A stretch of DNA of 62,250 nt, from contig CAIYLH010000131.1 of assembly GCA_903927005.1 (NCBI GenBank), positions 1-62,250 of the forward strand, written 5' to 3'. Shown piece by piece: positions 44,038 through 52,661 of the stretch. This DNA comes from an uncultured Pseudomonadota bacterium. Lineage in GTDB: Bacteria > Pseudomonadota > Gammaproteobacteria > Steroidobacterales > Steroidobacteraceae. The notes beneath the pieces were generated by a model. It saw only the letters and a list, made by a program, of their open reading frames with translations, was not told where the DNA came from and made no database searches. Position 1 is the first letter of the stretch, and each line of letters opens with the position of its first letter. The position numbers and the translations under genes are program-made.

Positions 44038-45160
44038 TACCCCGATCGATGTGAGCACGACAGCGGATGAGATGGTGGTTGCATGGTCCGACGGAACAAG
44101 ATCAGTGCACGCGAGTCTGTGGCTGCGCGATAACCGGCCGGAAGATCGCGATGCGCACAGTGGCCAGCGGCTAGTCGACATTGCCGATCTGCCCACGGCT
44201 CCGCGACTTGCGGGAGCAAAGATCGTGGCCGGCCGGATTGAGGTTGGCTGGCAGGACGGCACGCCCGTAACCGCCTATGACTCCGCCTGGCTGCAAGGGC
44301 AGTTACACGACGCCGCCGATGCGCGACCGGAGTTGCGGCCACGCCATTGGCTGGAGGGCTCGACCATTGATGGCAGGGGTGAGTTCGCGTGGTCGACGTT
44401 CGCTGAATTGCGCAGTAACGACGCGCTTCGTCTGCGCTGGCTGACGCGCCTGATCGAGGATGGCATTGGATTCATTTCGGCGGTGCCGTGCGTTGAAGGC
44501 GCGATACTCGAGGCATCCGCGCTCATCGGCCGCGTCGCCGAGACCAACTACGGGGTGTTGTTTGACGTGCGCTCGGTGGCGAAGCCGGAAAATCTTGCCT
44601 ATTCAGATTTCGGGCTCGGACTGCATACCGACAATCCGTATCGGGACCCGGTTCCTGGTTTCCAGGTGCTGCATGCGCTGGTCTCTACCCCTGATGGTGG
44701 TGACAGTTTGTTCGGCGATGGGTTTGCGCTGGCTGACTACCTGCGGGTAACTGAGCCGGCGGCGTTCGAGCTGCTGTCGAGGACGCAGGTGCCATTTCTC
44801 TACCAGTCCGCGGAAGCGGAGCTCTATTCGGAGAAGCCGCTGATCCAGGTCGACGCGGCTGGGCGGTTACGCGCTGTTCACTACAACAACCGTTCTATCG
44901 CGCCGTTGCATATGGTGCCCGACCAGCTTCTCGCTTTTTACGCTGCGTATCGACGCTTCGCACAACTGCTGCGTGAGACGCGCTTCCAGGTGCGCCTGAA
45001 GCTAGGCGACGGGGATCTTGTCGTGTTCGACAATCGTCGCACGCTGCATGGCAGGACGGCGTTTTCCTCTGAGCGCCATCCACGCCATTTGCAGGGCTGT
45101 TACCTGACGCGTGACAGCGTGCTCAGTCGGGCAGGACTCTTGCGTCGGGGTGTGCGATGA
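44030..45160 (+). CDS. tmpA: TmpA-like 2OG-Fe(II) dioxygenase (gamma-butyrobetaine hydroxylase family)
   Basis: 376 residues: an N-terminal DUF971/GBBH-type domain (WLRDNRPEDRD) and a TauD-like catalytic domain with H199 and D201 in GLHTDN and distal H340 in TLHGRTAF, then Arg for 2-oxoglutarate. The Zn-ligand cysteines of eukaryotic GBBH after WLRDN are absent. It is directly coupled (ATGA) to a PhnZ-like oxygenase. PhnY, the usual PhnZ partner, is a smaller phytanoyl-CoA-like enzyme, so this pair matches TmpA/TmpB better. TmpA hydroxylates 2-(trimethylamino)ethylphosphonate. The ATG at 44030 has GAGGGAAG upstream. Confidence 0.7.
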   Translation: MINTPIDVSTTADEMVVAWSDGTRSVHASLWLRDNRPEDRDAHSGQRLVDIADLPTAPRLAGAKIVAGRIEVGWQDGTPVTAYDSAWLQGQLHDAADARPELRPRHWLEGSTIDGRGEFAWSTFAELRSNDALRLRWLTRLIEDGIGFISAVPCVEGAILEASALIGRVAETNYGVLFDVRSVAKPENLAYSDFGLGLHTDNPYRDPVPGFQVLHALVSTPDGGDSLFGDGFALADYLRVTEPAAFELLSRTQVPFLYQSAEAELYSEKPLIQVDAAGRLRAVHYNNRSIAPLHMVPDQLLAFYAAYRRFAQLLRETRFQVRLKLGDGDLVVFDNRRTLHGRTAFSSERHPRHLQGCYLTRDSVLSRAGLLRRGVR

Positions 45161-45702
45161 GCGTCTTTGAGGAATTGGCCGCGCTCTATGCTGGCCGCGC
45201 ACTCGGCTCTTACTTCGGTGAGCAGGTGTCGATGCTTGAGCACGGCCTGCAGGCCGCCTGGTTTGCGACCCAGGACGCGGCGGCGCCGACCCTGGTCATC
45301 GCCGCGTTGCTGCACGACGTCGGTCATTTGGTGGAGGATGTCCCTGCTGACCTCGAAGATTGGCAGATGGATGCCCATCACGAGAACGTCGGTGCGTTAT
45401 GGCTGTCGCGGCATTTCGGCCGTGAGGTGACCGAGCCTGTTGCACTTCACGTTGCCGCCAAGCGTTATCTGTGCGCGACGGATGCGACCTACTACGCCCG
45501 TCTCAGCGCCGCCTCGGTCGTTACACTCGGGCTGCAGGGCGGTCCTATGAGTGGCGCCGAGGTTGCTGCTTTTGAGCGCAATCCGCACTATCGCGACGCC
45601 GTTCGCCTGCGTCAGTGGGACGATCAGGGCAAGCTGGCTGGTTTTTCGGCGCCGGGGTTCGAGGTCTATCGCCCCGTGATCGAGGCGGCGCTGCGCCGCT
45701 AA
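45157..45702 (+). CDS. tmpB: TmpB/PhnZ-like HD-domain mixed-valent di-iron oxygenase
   Basis: 181 residues. Residues line up with PhnZ at a near-constant offset: Y19 and E22 (Y24, E27 in PhnZ), H29, H53-D54, H75, H98 and K102, and a C-terminal Asp in WDDQGK. The HD ligands and the Y-x-x-E pair that mark C-P bond-cleaving oxygenases are therefore intact. These enzymes cleave 1-hydroxyphosphonates oxidatively to a carboxylate and phosphate; TmpB yields glycine betaine. Coupled by ATGA to the dioxygenase. PhnZ itself (2-aminoethylphosphonate) remains an alternative. Confidence 0.8.
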   Translation: MSVFEELAALYAGRALGSYFGEQVSMLEHGLQAAWFATQDAAAPTLVIAALLHDVGHLVEDVPADLEDWQMDAHHENVGALWLSRHFGREVTEPVALHVAAKRYLCATDATYYARLSAASVVTLGLQGGPMSGAEVAAFERNPHYRDAVRLRQWDDQGKLAGFSAPGFEVYRPVIEAALRR

Positions 45703-45858
45703 AGGCGGTCGGGTCGGGGCTGTCCCGGCGCGGCGGTAAGGATTAGCTGCGAGGTTCCCTGCGCGGACCGCGGCTTCCGCCCAGCAGGCGTCGGTCGGTA
45801 ACGGACGTTACAGTTCCCCAAAAAGCCGTTCCGGCGCTCTTGCGCGGGCCGCGCCAGT

Positions 45859-46926
45859 TCAGGCGGTGGGCGGCGTATCGCCGCCTGGGGCGGTCCTCCG
45901 GCCGGTTGCCCGACGGCCGGTCGAGCCGGGTGCGGCGCCGGATGCGCGGTCCATCAGGCCCTGTAGCTGAGCTCGTGCGCCATTGGAGATGGTCCCTAGC
46001 CTGGACTCGATCGCCGCCGCGTCCGGTCTTTCACCGCGCGTGTGTCGCTGCAGGGCCGCGCGCATCACTCGCAGGTGCTCGGCGGTCGTGCCGCAGCAAC
46101 CGCCTATGATCCGCGCGCCGGCGTCGAATGCCATGCATGCGTAGGTGGCCATCAGTTCCGGCGTGCCGTTGTATTGGATCGCGCCATTTACGTACTGGGG
46201 AATGCCGCAGTTCGCCTTGGCGACCAGCACGGCGGAGGGATCGGAGGCGGTAGCGAGGTTGAGGATAGAGGCAACCATTTCGGACGGGCCGACGCCGCAG
46301 TTACTGCCACAGGCGAGCAGCGCGTGGCTGCGGTGAATCGCGGCCAGTTCGCTGGGCATCAGCGACATCATCGTGCGCCCGTTGGTATCGAAGCTCAGCG
46401 TGCTGACCACGGGCAGGCCACTGCTGCGGGCACCTTCGATCGCAGCTTCGACCTCTTCACGGGATGACATTGTCTCGATCCAGAGCACGTCAGCGCCGCC
46501 CTCGGCGAGCGCGGCTGCCTGTTCGGCGAACGCCTCGCGGGCCGCATCAGCCGATAGGGGGCCAATGGGCTCCAGAATTTCGCCCGTCGGACCAATGCTG
46601 CCTGCCACCACCACCTCGCGGCCGCTCGCATCTGCGGCGGCACGGGCGATCCGTGCAGCGCTGACGTTCAGCTCGCGAATGCGTGTCTCGGCGTTGTGCA
46701 GCTTGAGCCGGTAGCGCGTGCCGCCAAAGCTGTTGGTGAGGATGATGTCCGCGCCCGCATCGACGAAGCTGGTGTGCAACGCGAGAATGCGATCGGGGTG
46801 GGAGATGTTCCAAAGCTCCGGCGCCTCGCCGGATACCAGGCCCATGTTGAAAAGGTTGCTGCCGGTGGCGCCATCGGCGAGTAGCCAGGGCCGCTGGGCT
46901 AGAAGGGTGGAGAGCCTGTCGGACAT
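45859..46926 (-). CDS. bmt: Betaine-homocysteine S-methyltransferase-like enzyme
   Basis: Homocysteine S-methyltransferase domain with LADGATGSNLFNMGL, TNSFGGTRYRL and Zn ligands in GSNCGVGP and GGCCGTT. It resembles bacterial Bmt, which methylates homocysteine from glycine betaine; S-methylmethionine-type enzymes are the alternative. Length 355 with a Pro/Gly/Ala-rich tail. The second of two ATGs (46926) has GAGG at 5-base spacing. It lies convergent with tmpB, 156 bases away, and would consume the betaine TmpAB makes (inference). Confidence 0.83.
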   Translation of the reverse strand: MSDRLSTLLAQRPWLLADGATGSNLFNMGLVSGEAPELWNISHPDRILALHTSFVDAGADIILTNSFGGTRYRLKLHNAETRIRELNVSAARIARAAADASGREVVVAGSIGPTGEILEPIGPLSADAAREAFAEQAAALAEGGADVLWIETMSSREEVEAAIEGARSSGLPVVSTLSFDTNGRTMMSLMPSELAAIHRSHALLACGSNCGVGPSEMVASILNLATASDPSAVLVAKANCGIPQYVNGAIQYNGTPELMATYACMAFDAGARIIGGCCGTTAEHLRVMRAALQRHTRGERPDAAAIESRLGTISNGARAQLQGLMDRASGAAPGSTGRRATGRRTAPGGDTPPTA

Positions 46927-46950
46927 CATGACCTCAACGACCAGAGAGGG

Positions 46951-46970
46951 CCCGGAAGTGAGCGTCCGGG
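46951..46970. repeat. Hairpin in the bmt leader
   Basis: CCCGGA, AGTGAGCG, TCCGGG, about 24 bases before the bmt start codon. Could affect mRNA stability or translation. It does not match a known SAM or SAH riboswitch as far as I can see. Confidence 0.5.
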
Positions 46971-47041
46971 TGTAAGGAGGACGATCCTAACGCGAAAACG
47001 GCGCCGGTGTCGCAGCGCAGCAAATGACAGCTGGCAGTGGC

Positions 47042-48430
47042 TCATCGGGTGCGGCGGTCCTGTACCACCAGGTGCCGGGCGAGTGCTTCGGCATGACCCC
47101 GTAGCTCGGCTGCTGCAGTGGCCTCCCAGTGCATGGAGCGCAGCATGGGGCCGACGTAGTAGAGGCGGCGCTCGGTCTGGCCGCGGCTGCCGATCACGAC
47201 GCCGTAAGGTCCGGTTCTTAGGCCCAGTCCGAGTTCGTCGGCAGCCAGTGTGCCGCGCGCCGCCAGGGTGCACAGCAGCGGGTCGGCGGATCTGCGAACG
47301 TCGTAGTCCGGCCCCGTACAGTTGGCTATTTCGCTGACTCGCAGCGTCAGGGCGATGCTTTGGCGCCGCGGTCGCCACTGCACGTTGAGCTCTCCGCTCG
47401 AGGAGGACTCGACGTTAACTATGCGCCCGGCATGGAGTCGCAGTTGGCCGCTTGCGTGCAGCGCCTCGATCCGCGCTCGTACGGCGCCAGGCAGCCGGTG
47501 CCGATGGATGTCCCAGTAGCTGCGGACGTGGCGCAGGAACCGGCGGCGTTCGGTCAGCGGTAGTGCACGCCAGATCGATGGTGCCGCGTGCCTGACGGTG
47601 GCTATTGCGGTGCGCCAGTCGCCGCCTAGGCGCTGCAGTTCGCGCACCAGCTTGCGCGTGTCGGCCATGAGCCTGCGCACCGAGGTAGCGGTTGCGAGGC
47701 GCCTGCCCCCTAGTGCGACTGGCGTGCGTTGGAAGGAGGTCTGTTCCGGTGGGATTAGGCCGTGGCGGGAGACTACGTAAATACGCCGTTGTGGGGTTTT
47801 GGCCAGGGTCGCGCAGACGACGTCTGCCATCGTCAGCCCGCTGCCGATGATTAATAGCGGCTTCGAGGAGTCGGCTCCTTCCAGAGGCGTCCAGGGATCG
47901 GGACGGACGCCGACCATTGCCGTGAGCGTCCCGTCGCGGCAGGGATTCGCCGCGGGGGGGTTGCCAAGGGCGAGCACGACGTCGTCGGCCGGCATCTGTG
48001 TGCCGTCGGAAAATTTAACCGCCAGTCCGTGGTCGGTGATGACGTCGACGACAGTGTCGCGGCGCAGGGCGAGCTCGACGTTCGCGCGGGAGCGAGCCGC
48101 CGCATTGCGTAGTAGCTCGTCGAGGTAGTCGCCATAGAGTTCACGCGGCAGGAAGTCCTCGGCGCGGACGCTCGGATAGTGCTGTTGCGCATAGCGCAGG
48201 AACTCGTCCGGATCGCTGCTGGTCGCCGACATGGCCGATGCGGGGACGTTGAGCACGTAAGGATAGTCGCGAGCAGCGTAGGCGACTCCGCGAGCAACGG
48301 CGGTGCCGCGCTCGACCAGCACCACGCGCAGTGGCCGCGCTGCCGCTTCACGCAGCAGGTTTATTGCTACGAGGGTGCCGCAGTATCCAGCCCCTACGAT
48401 GACGATTGTCCGCTGGCTTTCGCCGATCAT
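47042..48430 (-). CDS. FAD/NAD(P)-binding protein, YdhS/COG4529-like
   Basis: About 462 residues from the ATG at 48430 (AAGGA upstream); a longer reading to 48490 is possible. N-terminal IVIVGAGYCGTLVAINLL, VARGVAYAARDYPYVLNVPA and LIIGSGLTMADVV match the FAD-NAD(P)-binding family of YdhS. Members are poorly characterised. C-terminal RRLYYVGPMLRSMHWEATAAAEL is typical. Single gene, divergent from the next operon. Confidence 0.85.
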   Translation of the reverse strand: MIGESQRTIVIVGAGYCGTLVAINLLREAAARPLRVVLVERGTAVARGVAYAARDYPYVLNVPASAMSATSSDPDEFLRYAQQHYPSVRAEDFLPRELYGDYLDELLRNAAARSRANVELALRRDTVVDVITDHGLAVKFSDGTQMPADDVVLALGNPPAANPCRDGTLTAMVGVRPDPWTPLEGADSSKPLLIIGSGLTMADVVCATLAKTPQRRIYVVSRHGLIPPEQTSFQRTPVALGGRRLATATSVRRLMADTRKLVRELQRLGGDWRTAIATVRHAAPSIWRALPLTERRRFLRHVRSYWDIHRHRLPGAVRARIEALHASGQLRLHAGRIVNVESSSSGELNVQWRPRRQSIALTLRVSEIANCTGPDYDVRRSADPLLCTLAARGTLAADELGLGLRTGPYGVVIGSRGQTERRLYYVGPMLRSMHWEATAAAELRGHAEALARHLVVQDRRTR

Positions 48431-48616
48431 TAGTCTGGTCCTTGCCCGGTCATGCCACTCAATCTGCATGCTACCGGAGACCGATGACAAATGAGTGCGC
48501 TCCGGCGCGCGCTTATTGTGGCTGCCACCGACAGCCTCTAAAGTGCGGGTAGGCTGAGCCGTCTGTCGTCAAGCGGTGCCGCCGGCTCCGGCCGGCGGGG
48601 GGACTGAGGATTCGTC

Positions 48617-48877
48617 ATGCTGCAATGGTGGGTGGAATTCATAGGCTGGATCGGCGCCTTGCTGATCCTGCTGTCCTACGGCCTGCTGACGCTGAAGCGG
48701 ATGCGGACGGACTCTGCTGCCTACCAGTGGATGAACCTGGTCGGCGCGGTCAGCCTGATTGTCAACGGCGCCTGGAATGGCGCCCTGCCGTCGGCTTTTC
48801 TGAACGTAGTCTGGCTTGCTATCGCCGGCTATTCGCTGCTGCAGGCACGACTTACACGGACCAAGAGGCTTCCATGA
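48617..48877 (+). CDS. Small membrane protein, CBU_0592-like
   Basis: 86 residues with three hydrophobic segments: FIGWIGALLILLSYGLLTL, AYQWMNLVGAVSLIVNG and FLNVVWLAIAGYSLL. Matches the CBU_0592-like family of short membrane proteins of unknown role. GAGGA precedes the ATG. Overlaps the GST start by four bases. Confidence 0.82.
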   Translation: MLQWWVEFIGWIGALLILLSYGLLTLKRMRTDSAAYQWMNLVGAVSLIVNGAWNGALPSAFLNVVWLAIAGYSLLQARLTRTKRLP

Positions 48878-49485
48878 TCGAAGTGCATCACCTGAACGCG
48901 TCCCGCTCCCGCCGCATTACTTGGATGCTGGAGGAGCTGGGCCTGCCGTACGACGTGGTGACCTACCAGCGGGATCCGGTAACCAATCTTGCGCCGCCGT
49001 CGCTAAAGGCCATTCACCCGCTCGGCAAGGCGCCAGTACTGCGCGATCGTGGCAAGGTTTTCATCGAGTCCGGCGCGATCATTGATTACCTGCTGCGCCA
49101 GTATGGGGCGGGTCGGTTCATGCCCGCGCCCGATGCCGTCGAATACGACCGCTACGTGGAACTGCTGCATTATGCGGAAGGCTCGGCGATGCTGCCTTTG
49201 CTGCTGAAGCTTTACGTTGGTCGTCTCGGTGAGGCAGGTGCGCCGCTGCATCCCAGGATCGAGGGTGAGATCCAGAATCACTTGGGGTGGCTAGATAGCG
49301 AGCTGGCTGGGCGCGATTACTTCGTGGGCAGCGGCCTGACCGGTGCCGACGTGCAACTGTCGTTTGTGGCGCAGATTGCGGCCCGGTTTGCCGGACGCGA
49401 GGCCTTTCCTAACCTGACCGCCTTCGCCGACCGGATCGAGGCGCGTCCAGCCTACCAACGCGCCATGGCTCGTAGCGGGGCCTGA
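48874..49485 (+). CDS. Glutathione S-transferase
   Basis: 203 residues. Thioredoxin-like N-domain with LNASRSRRITWMLEELGLPY, HPLGKAPVL (cis-Pro) and ESGAIIDYLL, then the all-helical domain with ADVQLSFVAQ. ATG at 48874 with AGAGG upstream, coupled to the small membrane protein. The GSH substrate partner is unknown. Confidence 0.9.
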   Translation: MIEVHHLNASRSRRITWMLEELGLPYDVVTYQRDPVTNLAPPSLKAIHPLGKAPVLRDRGKVFIESGAIIDYLLRQYGAGRFMPAPDAVEYDRYVELLHYAEGSAMLPLLLKLYVGRLGEAGAPLHPRIEGEIQNHLGWLDSELAGRDYFVGSGLTGADVQLSFVAQIAARFAGREAFPNLTAFADRIEARPAYQRAMARSGA

Positions 49486-49499
49486 GGCGGACTCAACGC

Positions 49500-49538
49500 C
49501 GAGTGATCGGTGCCGTACGAAACGGCACCGATCACTCG
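49500..49538. terminator. Perfect 17-bp hairpin between convergent genes
   Basis: Arms at 49500-49516 and 49522-49538 are exact reverse complements, with the loop ACGAA. It begins 14 bases after the GST stop and ends 3 bases before the stop of the convergent hydrolase. It is probably a bidirectional transcription stop, though no long T-run follows. Confidence 0.75.
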
Positions 49539-49541
49539 TGC

Positions 49542-50864
49542 TTATCTGGCGCTCGCAGTCCGCGACGGCTCGCGGTGGAGCATCTCCAGGTTCGTCGAGA
49601 AATTTCGCTGGAAGCCCTTCCAGACGGTAATGCCGTTGGCGGCCGTGCTGCGCACGTCGAACAGCGTCACCAGTTCTGACGGCCACTGTCCTTCGTTCGA
49701 GTCCGGTACGGCGACGTTTAGGTAGCTGGCTTTGCTTTCGTCATCGCGGAGGTAGCGATCGAGGAACGCAGTGATCATGTGCAGGTTGATGGCGATGATC
49801 CGTTCCTTGCGCCAGACCGGATCCTCGAACCAGCTGAGGTCCCACAGCGTCGAGCGCATCGAGTCGGGCGCGGAGTTCAGTCCTATCGCATGACCGCCGC
49901 CGCGGTAGGTGAGCAGGTAACGAGAAGCGTTGGTCGCTGAATCGAAGAATGCACGCGCGCCGGTCGTATAGTCGACGGTGTGGTCCCGGTCGCCGGCGAT
50001 CAGCAGCAGTGGAGCGTGGATGCCGGTGAGGCCGTCCTTGCCCCAGACGGCGAGCGTCCCACCGCCGGCAGGGGCCAGCGCCACGACGGCCCGAAGGTTC
50101 TGCACCACGATGGCATGCTGTAGCGCTCCACCGCGGGCGTACGGCAGCATCGCGCCGCCGGGGACGTGCTTTGCCGGACCGTCCGGGTCGAGGATCGCAC
50201 CTGCCGAGGTGAGCACGCCGTAGCCGCCCATCGAATAGCCGATCAGCGCCGTGCGGGCCGGATCCACGAGGCCCTCGGCGGCTAACGACGCCTGCAGGCT
50301 TTTCGCCACAAATGCGATGTCTAAAGGCCGGCGTAGCAGGGGGGCGGCGAAGCGTGTGCGGTCGCCAATGGTCGGGTCTTCGTGCCGAATCGCCGCGACC
50401 ACATAGCCTTTGGAGGCCAGATTCTCTGTCAGCCAGCTCAAGGCCACCGTGACGTTCGAGTAGCCATGCGACACGATCACCAGCGGATGTTGGCCTGGTG
50501 CGGCGGCTGCCCCGCGAACTGCAATTCCGGGGATCGTGAACTTGGCCGGTGGCGCCGCGCCTTCCGAAGGCAACTCGCCCGTATAGGTCTCAGCCTTTGC
50601 CCCGCTCTTGGCCTGTGCCGGGTACCAGATATCAACGGTCAGCCGGCGATCACGCATCGGGACGCTGTTCGTCGTGGGGTCGAAGGCGAGTACGTCAGGC
50701 TGGCTGGCATTGACCAACGTGAGGGTGCGCACGCCGACGGCCGAGTCCCCTAAGCGCGCGAGTTCCGGGGCATCGATGGCCGGTCGGCTGGGGGGCTCGC
50801 CTGCCATTGCCGCGGCAGCAGCTAGGCCAGTTAACAGCAGGACCAGGTGTCGGGTGATTCTCAT
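49542..50864 (-). CDS. Exported alpha/beta hydrolase, PAF-acetylhydrolase/dienelactone-like
   Basis: 440 residues from the ATG at 50864. Signal peptide (LVLLLTGLAAAAAMAG); LTVDIWYPAQAK and HPLVIVSHGYSN typical of PAF-acetylhydrolase-like proteins; nucleophile GYSMGG; acid in AGDRDHTV; base in GGGHAIG. A Gly-rich insertion (about 230-290) lies between the nucleophile and acid. Substrate unknown. The psiE-like gene lies upstream with a 44-base gap. Confidence 0.82.
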   Translation of the reverse strand: MRITRHLVLLLTGLAAAAAMAGEPPSRPAIDAPELARLGDSAVGVRTLTLVNASQPDVLAFDPTTNSVPMRDRRLTVDIWYPAQAKSGAKAETYTGELPSEGAAPPAKFTIPGIAVRGAAAAPGQHPLVIVSHGYSNVTVALSWLTENLASKGYVVAAIRHEDPTIGDRTRFAAPLLRRPLDIAFVAKSLQASLAAEGLVDPARTALIGYSMGGYGVLTSAGAILDPDGPAKHVPGGAMLPYARGGALQHAIVVQNLRAVVALAPAGGGTLAVWGKDGLTGIHAPLLLIAGDRDHTVDYTTGARAFFDSATNASRYLLTYRGGGHAIGLNSAPDSMRSTLWDLSWFEDPVWRKERIIAINLHMITAFLDRYLRDDESKASYLNVAVPDSNEGQWPSELVTLFDVRSTAANGITVWKGFQRNFSTNLEMLHREPSRTASAR

Positions 50865-50908
50865 GACGGGCGTCTCCGCGGGCGGCAGTCGGGCAGAAAA
50901 AAGAAGCA

Positions 50909-51319
50909 TTATTTGGCGCTGTGCTCGTTATTGCGCCGAATCAGATGGTAAGCGCCCGCTAACGACATAACGATCGCGGCAATGCCGATCAGCGACAGGC
51001 CATCCATGCTGTGGGGCTCCAGCAGAATGACCTTGCGGGTGATTGCCACCAGCCCCACCAACAGGATGACTTCGACGTGGATCTTGCGGTCGATCATGTA
51101 GGCCTTGATGGTTTCAAGCAGCTCGACCCCGATCAGGACCAGCAGGAATGCGCTGAACAACTCGACCAGCTGCGAGACGCCTACGCGGAATACGGGGGGC
51201 GCCATGATGCTCTGGTAGGTGAGCCAGCCGAGGTCGACCGTCGTCAGCAGTACGACGAGCGCCATCATCACCAGCAGTGAGGCGTTAATGCAGTTCTCGA
51301 ACCAGGCCAATAAGCGCAT
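50909..51319 (-). CDS. psiE: PsiE family membrane protein
   Basis: 136 residues from the ATG at 51319, the usual PsiE length. Four hydrophobic segments; LVELFSAFLLVLIGVELLETIKAY and VEVILLVGLVAITRKVI are family signatures. PsiE is a phosphate-starvation-inducible inner-membrane protein of unknown activity. A GTG at 51364 would add 15 residues. No Pho box was identified. Confidence 0.82.
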   Translation of the reverse strand: MRLLAWFENCINASLLVMMALVVLLTTVDLGWLTYQSIMAPPVFRVGVSQLVELFSAFLLVLIGVELLETIKAYMIDRKIHVEVILLVGLVAITRKVILLEPHSMDGLSLIGIAAIVMSLAGAYHLIRRNNEHSAK

Positions 51320-51649
51320 CGCAGGATCTCGACGTTGAGCGAAGCGGAGAGGGTAGACAGACACGGTGGCTGTCGTCCAGTGGCAGATCTGTCCGGGCCC
51401 TTTTTTGCGTAACTGCAGCCAGACAAAGGGGGGGAAGGCGGGCTGCTGCTGCCGCCGCGAGTATATTTTCGAATTTCCCGCCTCCTGGCCCGCGGGCCTG
51501 AGCTGGGGCCCGTCTTAAAGCCAAGGCGCCCGTTAGCTGTGCGGAGACCTCCGGCTCGGGCGGCCGGCGCCAGCGGGAGAGACTCGCGCGCGAGCTTGCG
51601 ATGCCGCAAACTACCCACCGTCCACAGCCTCCTCCGTCGGCTCGCATTG
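51320..51649. other. Intergenic region, 330 bases
   Basis: Divergent gap between psiE and the phosphoesterase-like gene. GC-rich with G- and C-runs; I see no clear promoter hexamers, RNA element or further gene. Confidence 0.4.
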
Positions 51650-52210
51650 ATGCCAAACGCCTACACTCGTCTGTTGTTGCAACTGCTGGCTATGTTGCTT
51701 GCGGTCGCGCCGTCATTTTCGGCTTGGTCGGCGACCGCATGGACTTTTGCTGTGTCTGGCGATTCGCGGAATTGCGGCAATGTGGTGATGCCCGCCATCG
51801 GCGCCGCCGTGCACGCCAATGGCGACCGGTTCTACTGGAATCTCGGGGACCTGCAATGGACTCGCGGCATGGATGAGGACTACTGGCGCGATCCTCGTCA
51901 CGGTGGCGTCGTGCTGCCCGGCTGGATTGTCGGCACGGCGGGTGCTGTGCGCTATCCGCTGCCTCTGGACGTAACCCCCGGTCCGGATGCGCGCAGCCAT
52001 GTTTATGGCACCCTGACCGGACGCGTCGATGGTGCGGGCGAGGTGGCGTTCCGATTCCACGAACTGGACGAGGTTGCCTTGCAGCGTTCTCGGTCGGCGG
52101 ACTATGAAGCGGCCGATGTCGCGTTCTGCTTCGCTGAGAACCCGCCTCTTGAACGGCTGGGGTCCTCACCGCCAGCACCGTCGTGCCTGGCGCACGACCA
52201 CGAGAATTAG
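51650..52210 (+). CDS. Internally deleted metallophosphoesterase-like protein
   Basis: 186 residues. Signal peptide (LLLQLLAMLLAVAPSFSA), then the N-terminal metallophosphoesterase motif VSGDSRNCGNVVMPAI and WNLGDLQW. At GMDEDYW it jumps directly to the family's C-terminal segment (HGGVVLPGWIVGTAGAVRYPLP, VYGTLTGRV). Intact relatives, as I recall them, carry about 200 residues between these points, including the GNHE and distal His metal motifs. The frame remains open, so the gene looks like an in-frame deletion product without a working active site. Confidence 0.55.
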   Translation: MPNAYTRLLLQLLAMLLAVAPSFSAWSATAWTFAVSGDSRNCGNVVMPAIGAAVHANGDRFYWNLGDLQWTRGMDEDYWRDPRHGGVVLPGWIVGTAGAVRYPLPLDVTPGPDARSHVYGTLTGRVDGAGEVAFRFHELDEVALQRSRSADYEAADVAFCFAENPPLERLGSSPPAPSCLAHDHEN

Positions 52211-52286
52211 GCCTGATGTCGCGTGGCTGCGGCCTCATGACGTCAGGCATACGCGCCGACCAACCCATCGCTGGAGGATCAAAAAG

Positions 52287-52655
52287 ATGATTGGCTACGT
52301 CACCCTTGGAACGAACGACATGGACCGCGCGGCGGCCTTCTACGACGTGCTGATGACGGAATTCGGCTGTAAGCGCGCATGGGAGACCGACCGGTTCATC
52401 GCCTGGAGCGCCGATGAAAAGGGCCAGTTGCTGCTGGTTATCAAGCCCTTCAATGGCGAGCCTGCAACCGTTGGTAACGGCACGATGGTCTCGCTTGCCG
52501 CCACTTCCAAGGCGCAGGTCGAGAGGGTTCACGCGCTCGCGCTGGAACTCGGCGGCAAGGATGAGGGCGCAGTGGGGCCGCGTGGCGATAACTTCTACGC
52601 AGGCTATTTCCGCGACCTCGATGGACATAAATTGGCGGTTTACTTCATGGGCTGA
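52287..52655 (+). CDS. VOC (glyoxalase/bleomycin resistance-like) protein
   Basis: 122 residues. GYVTLGTNDMDRAAAFYDVLMTEFG, then NGTMVSLAA and DNFYAGYFRDLDGHKLAVYF, the standard VOC fold with one beta-alpha-beta-beta-beta pair. GGAGGAT precedes the ATG. Function in this group is usually unassigned. Followed by a strong terminator. Confidence 0.88.
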   Translation: MIGYVTLGTNDMDRAAAFYDVLMTEFGCKRAWETDRFIAWSADEKGQLLLVIKPFNGEPATVGNGTMVSLAATSKAQVERVHALALELGGKDEGAVGPRGDNFYAGYFRDLDGHKLAVYFMG

Positions 52656-52661
52656 GGTCGG

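Noticed and set aside
44030-45702. PhnY-PhnZ pair for 2-aminoethylphosphonate
   Set aside because: The dioxygenase is a 376-residue GBBH-like protein, not the smaller phytanoyl-CoA-like PhnY; TmpA/TmpB fits better, although PhnZ-like activity is not excluded.
46927-47041. SAM or SAH riboswitch upstream of the bmt gene
   Set aside because: A hairpin exists (46951-46970), but none of the conserved SAM-I, SAM-II or SAH core sequences is visible.
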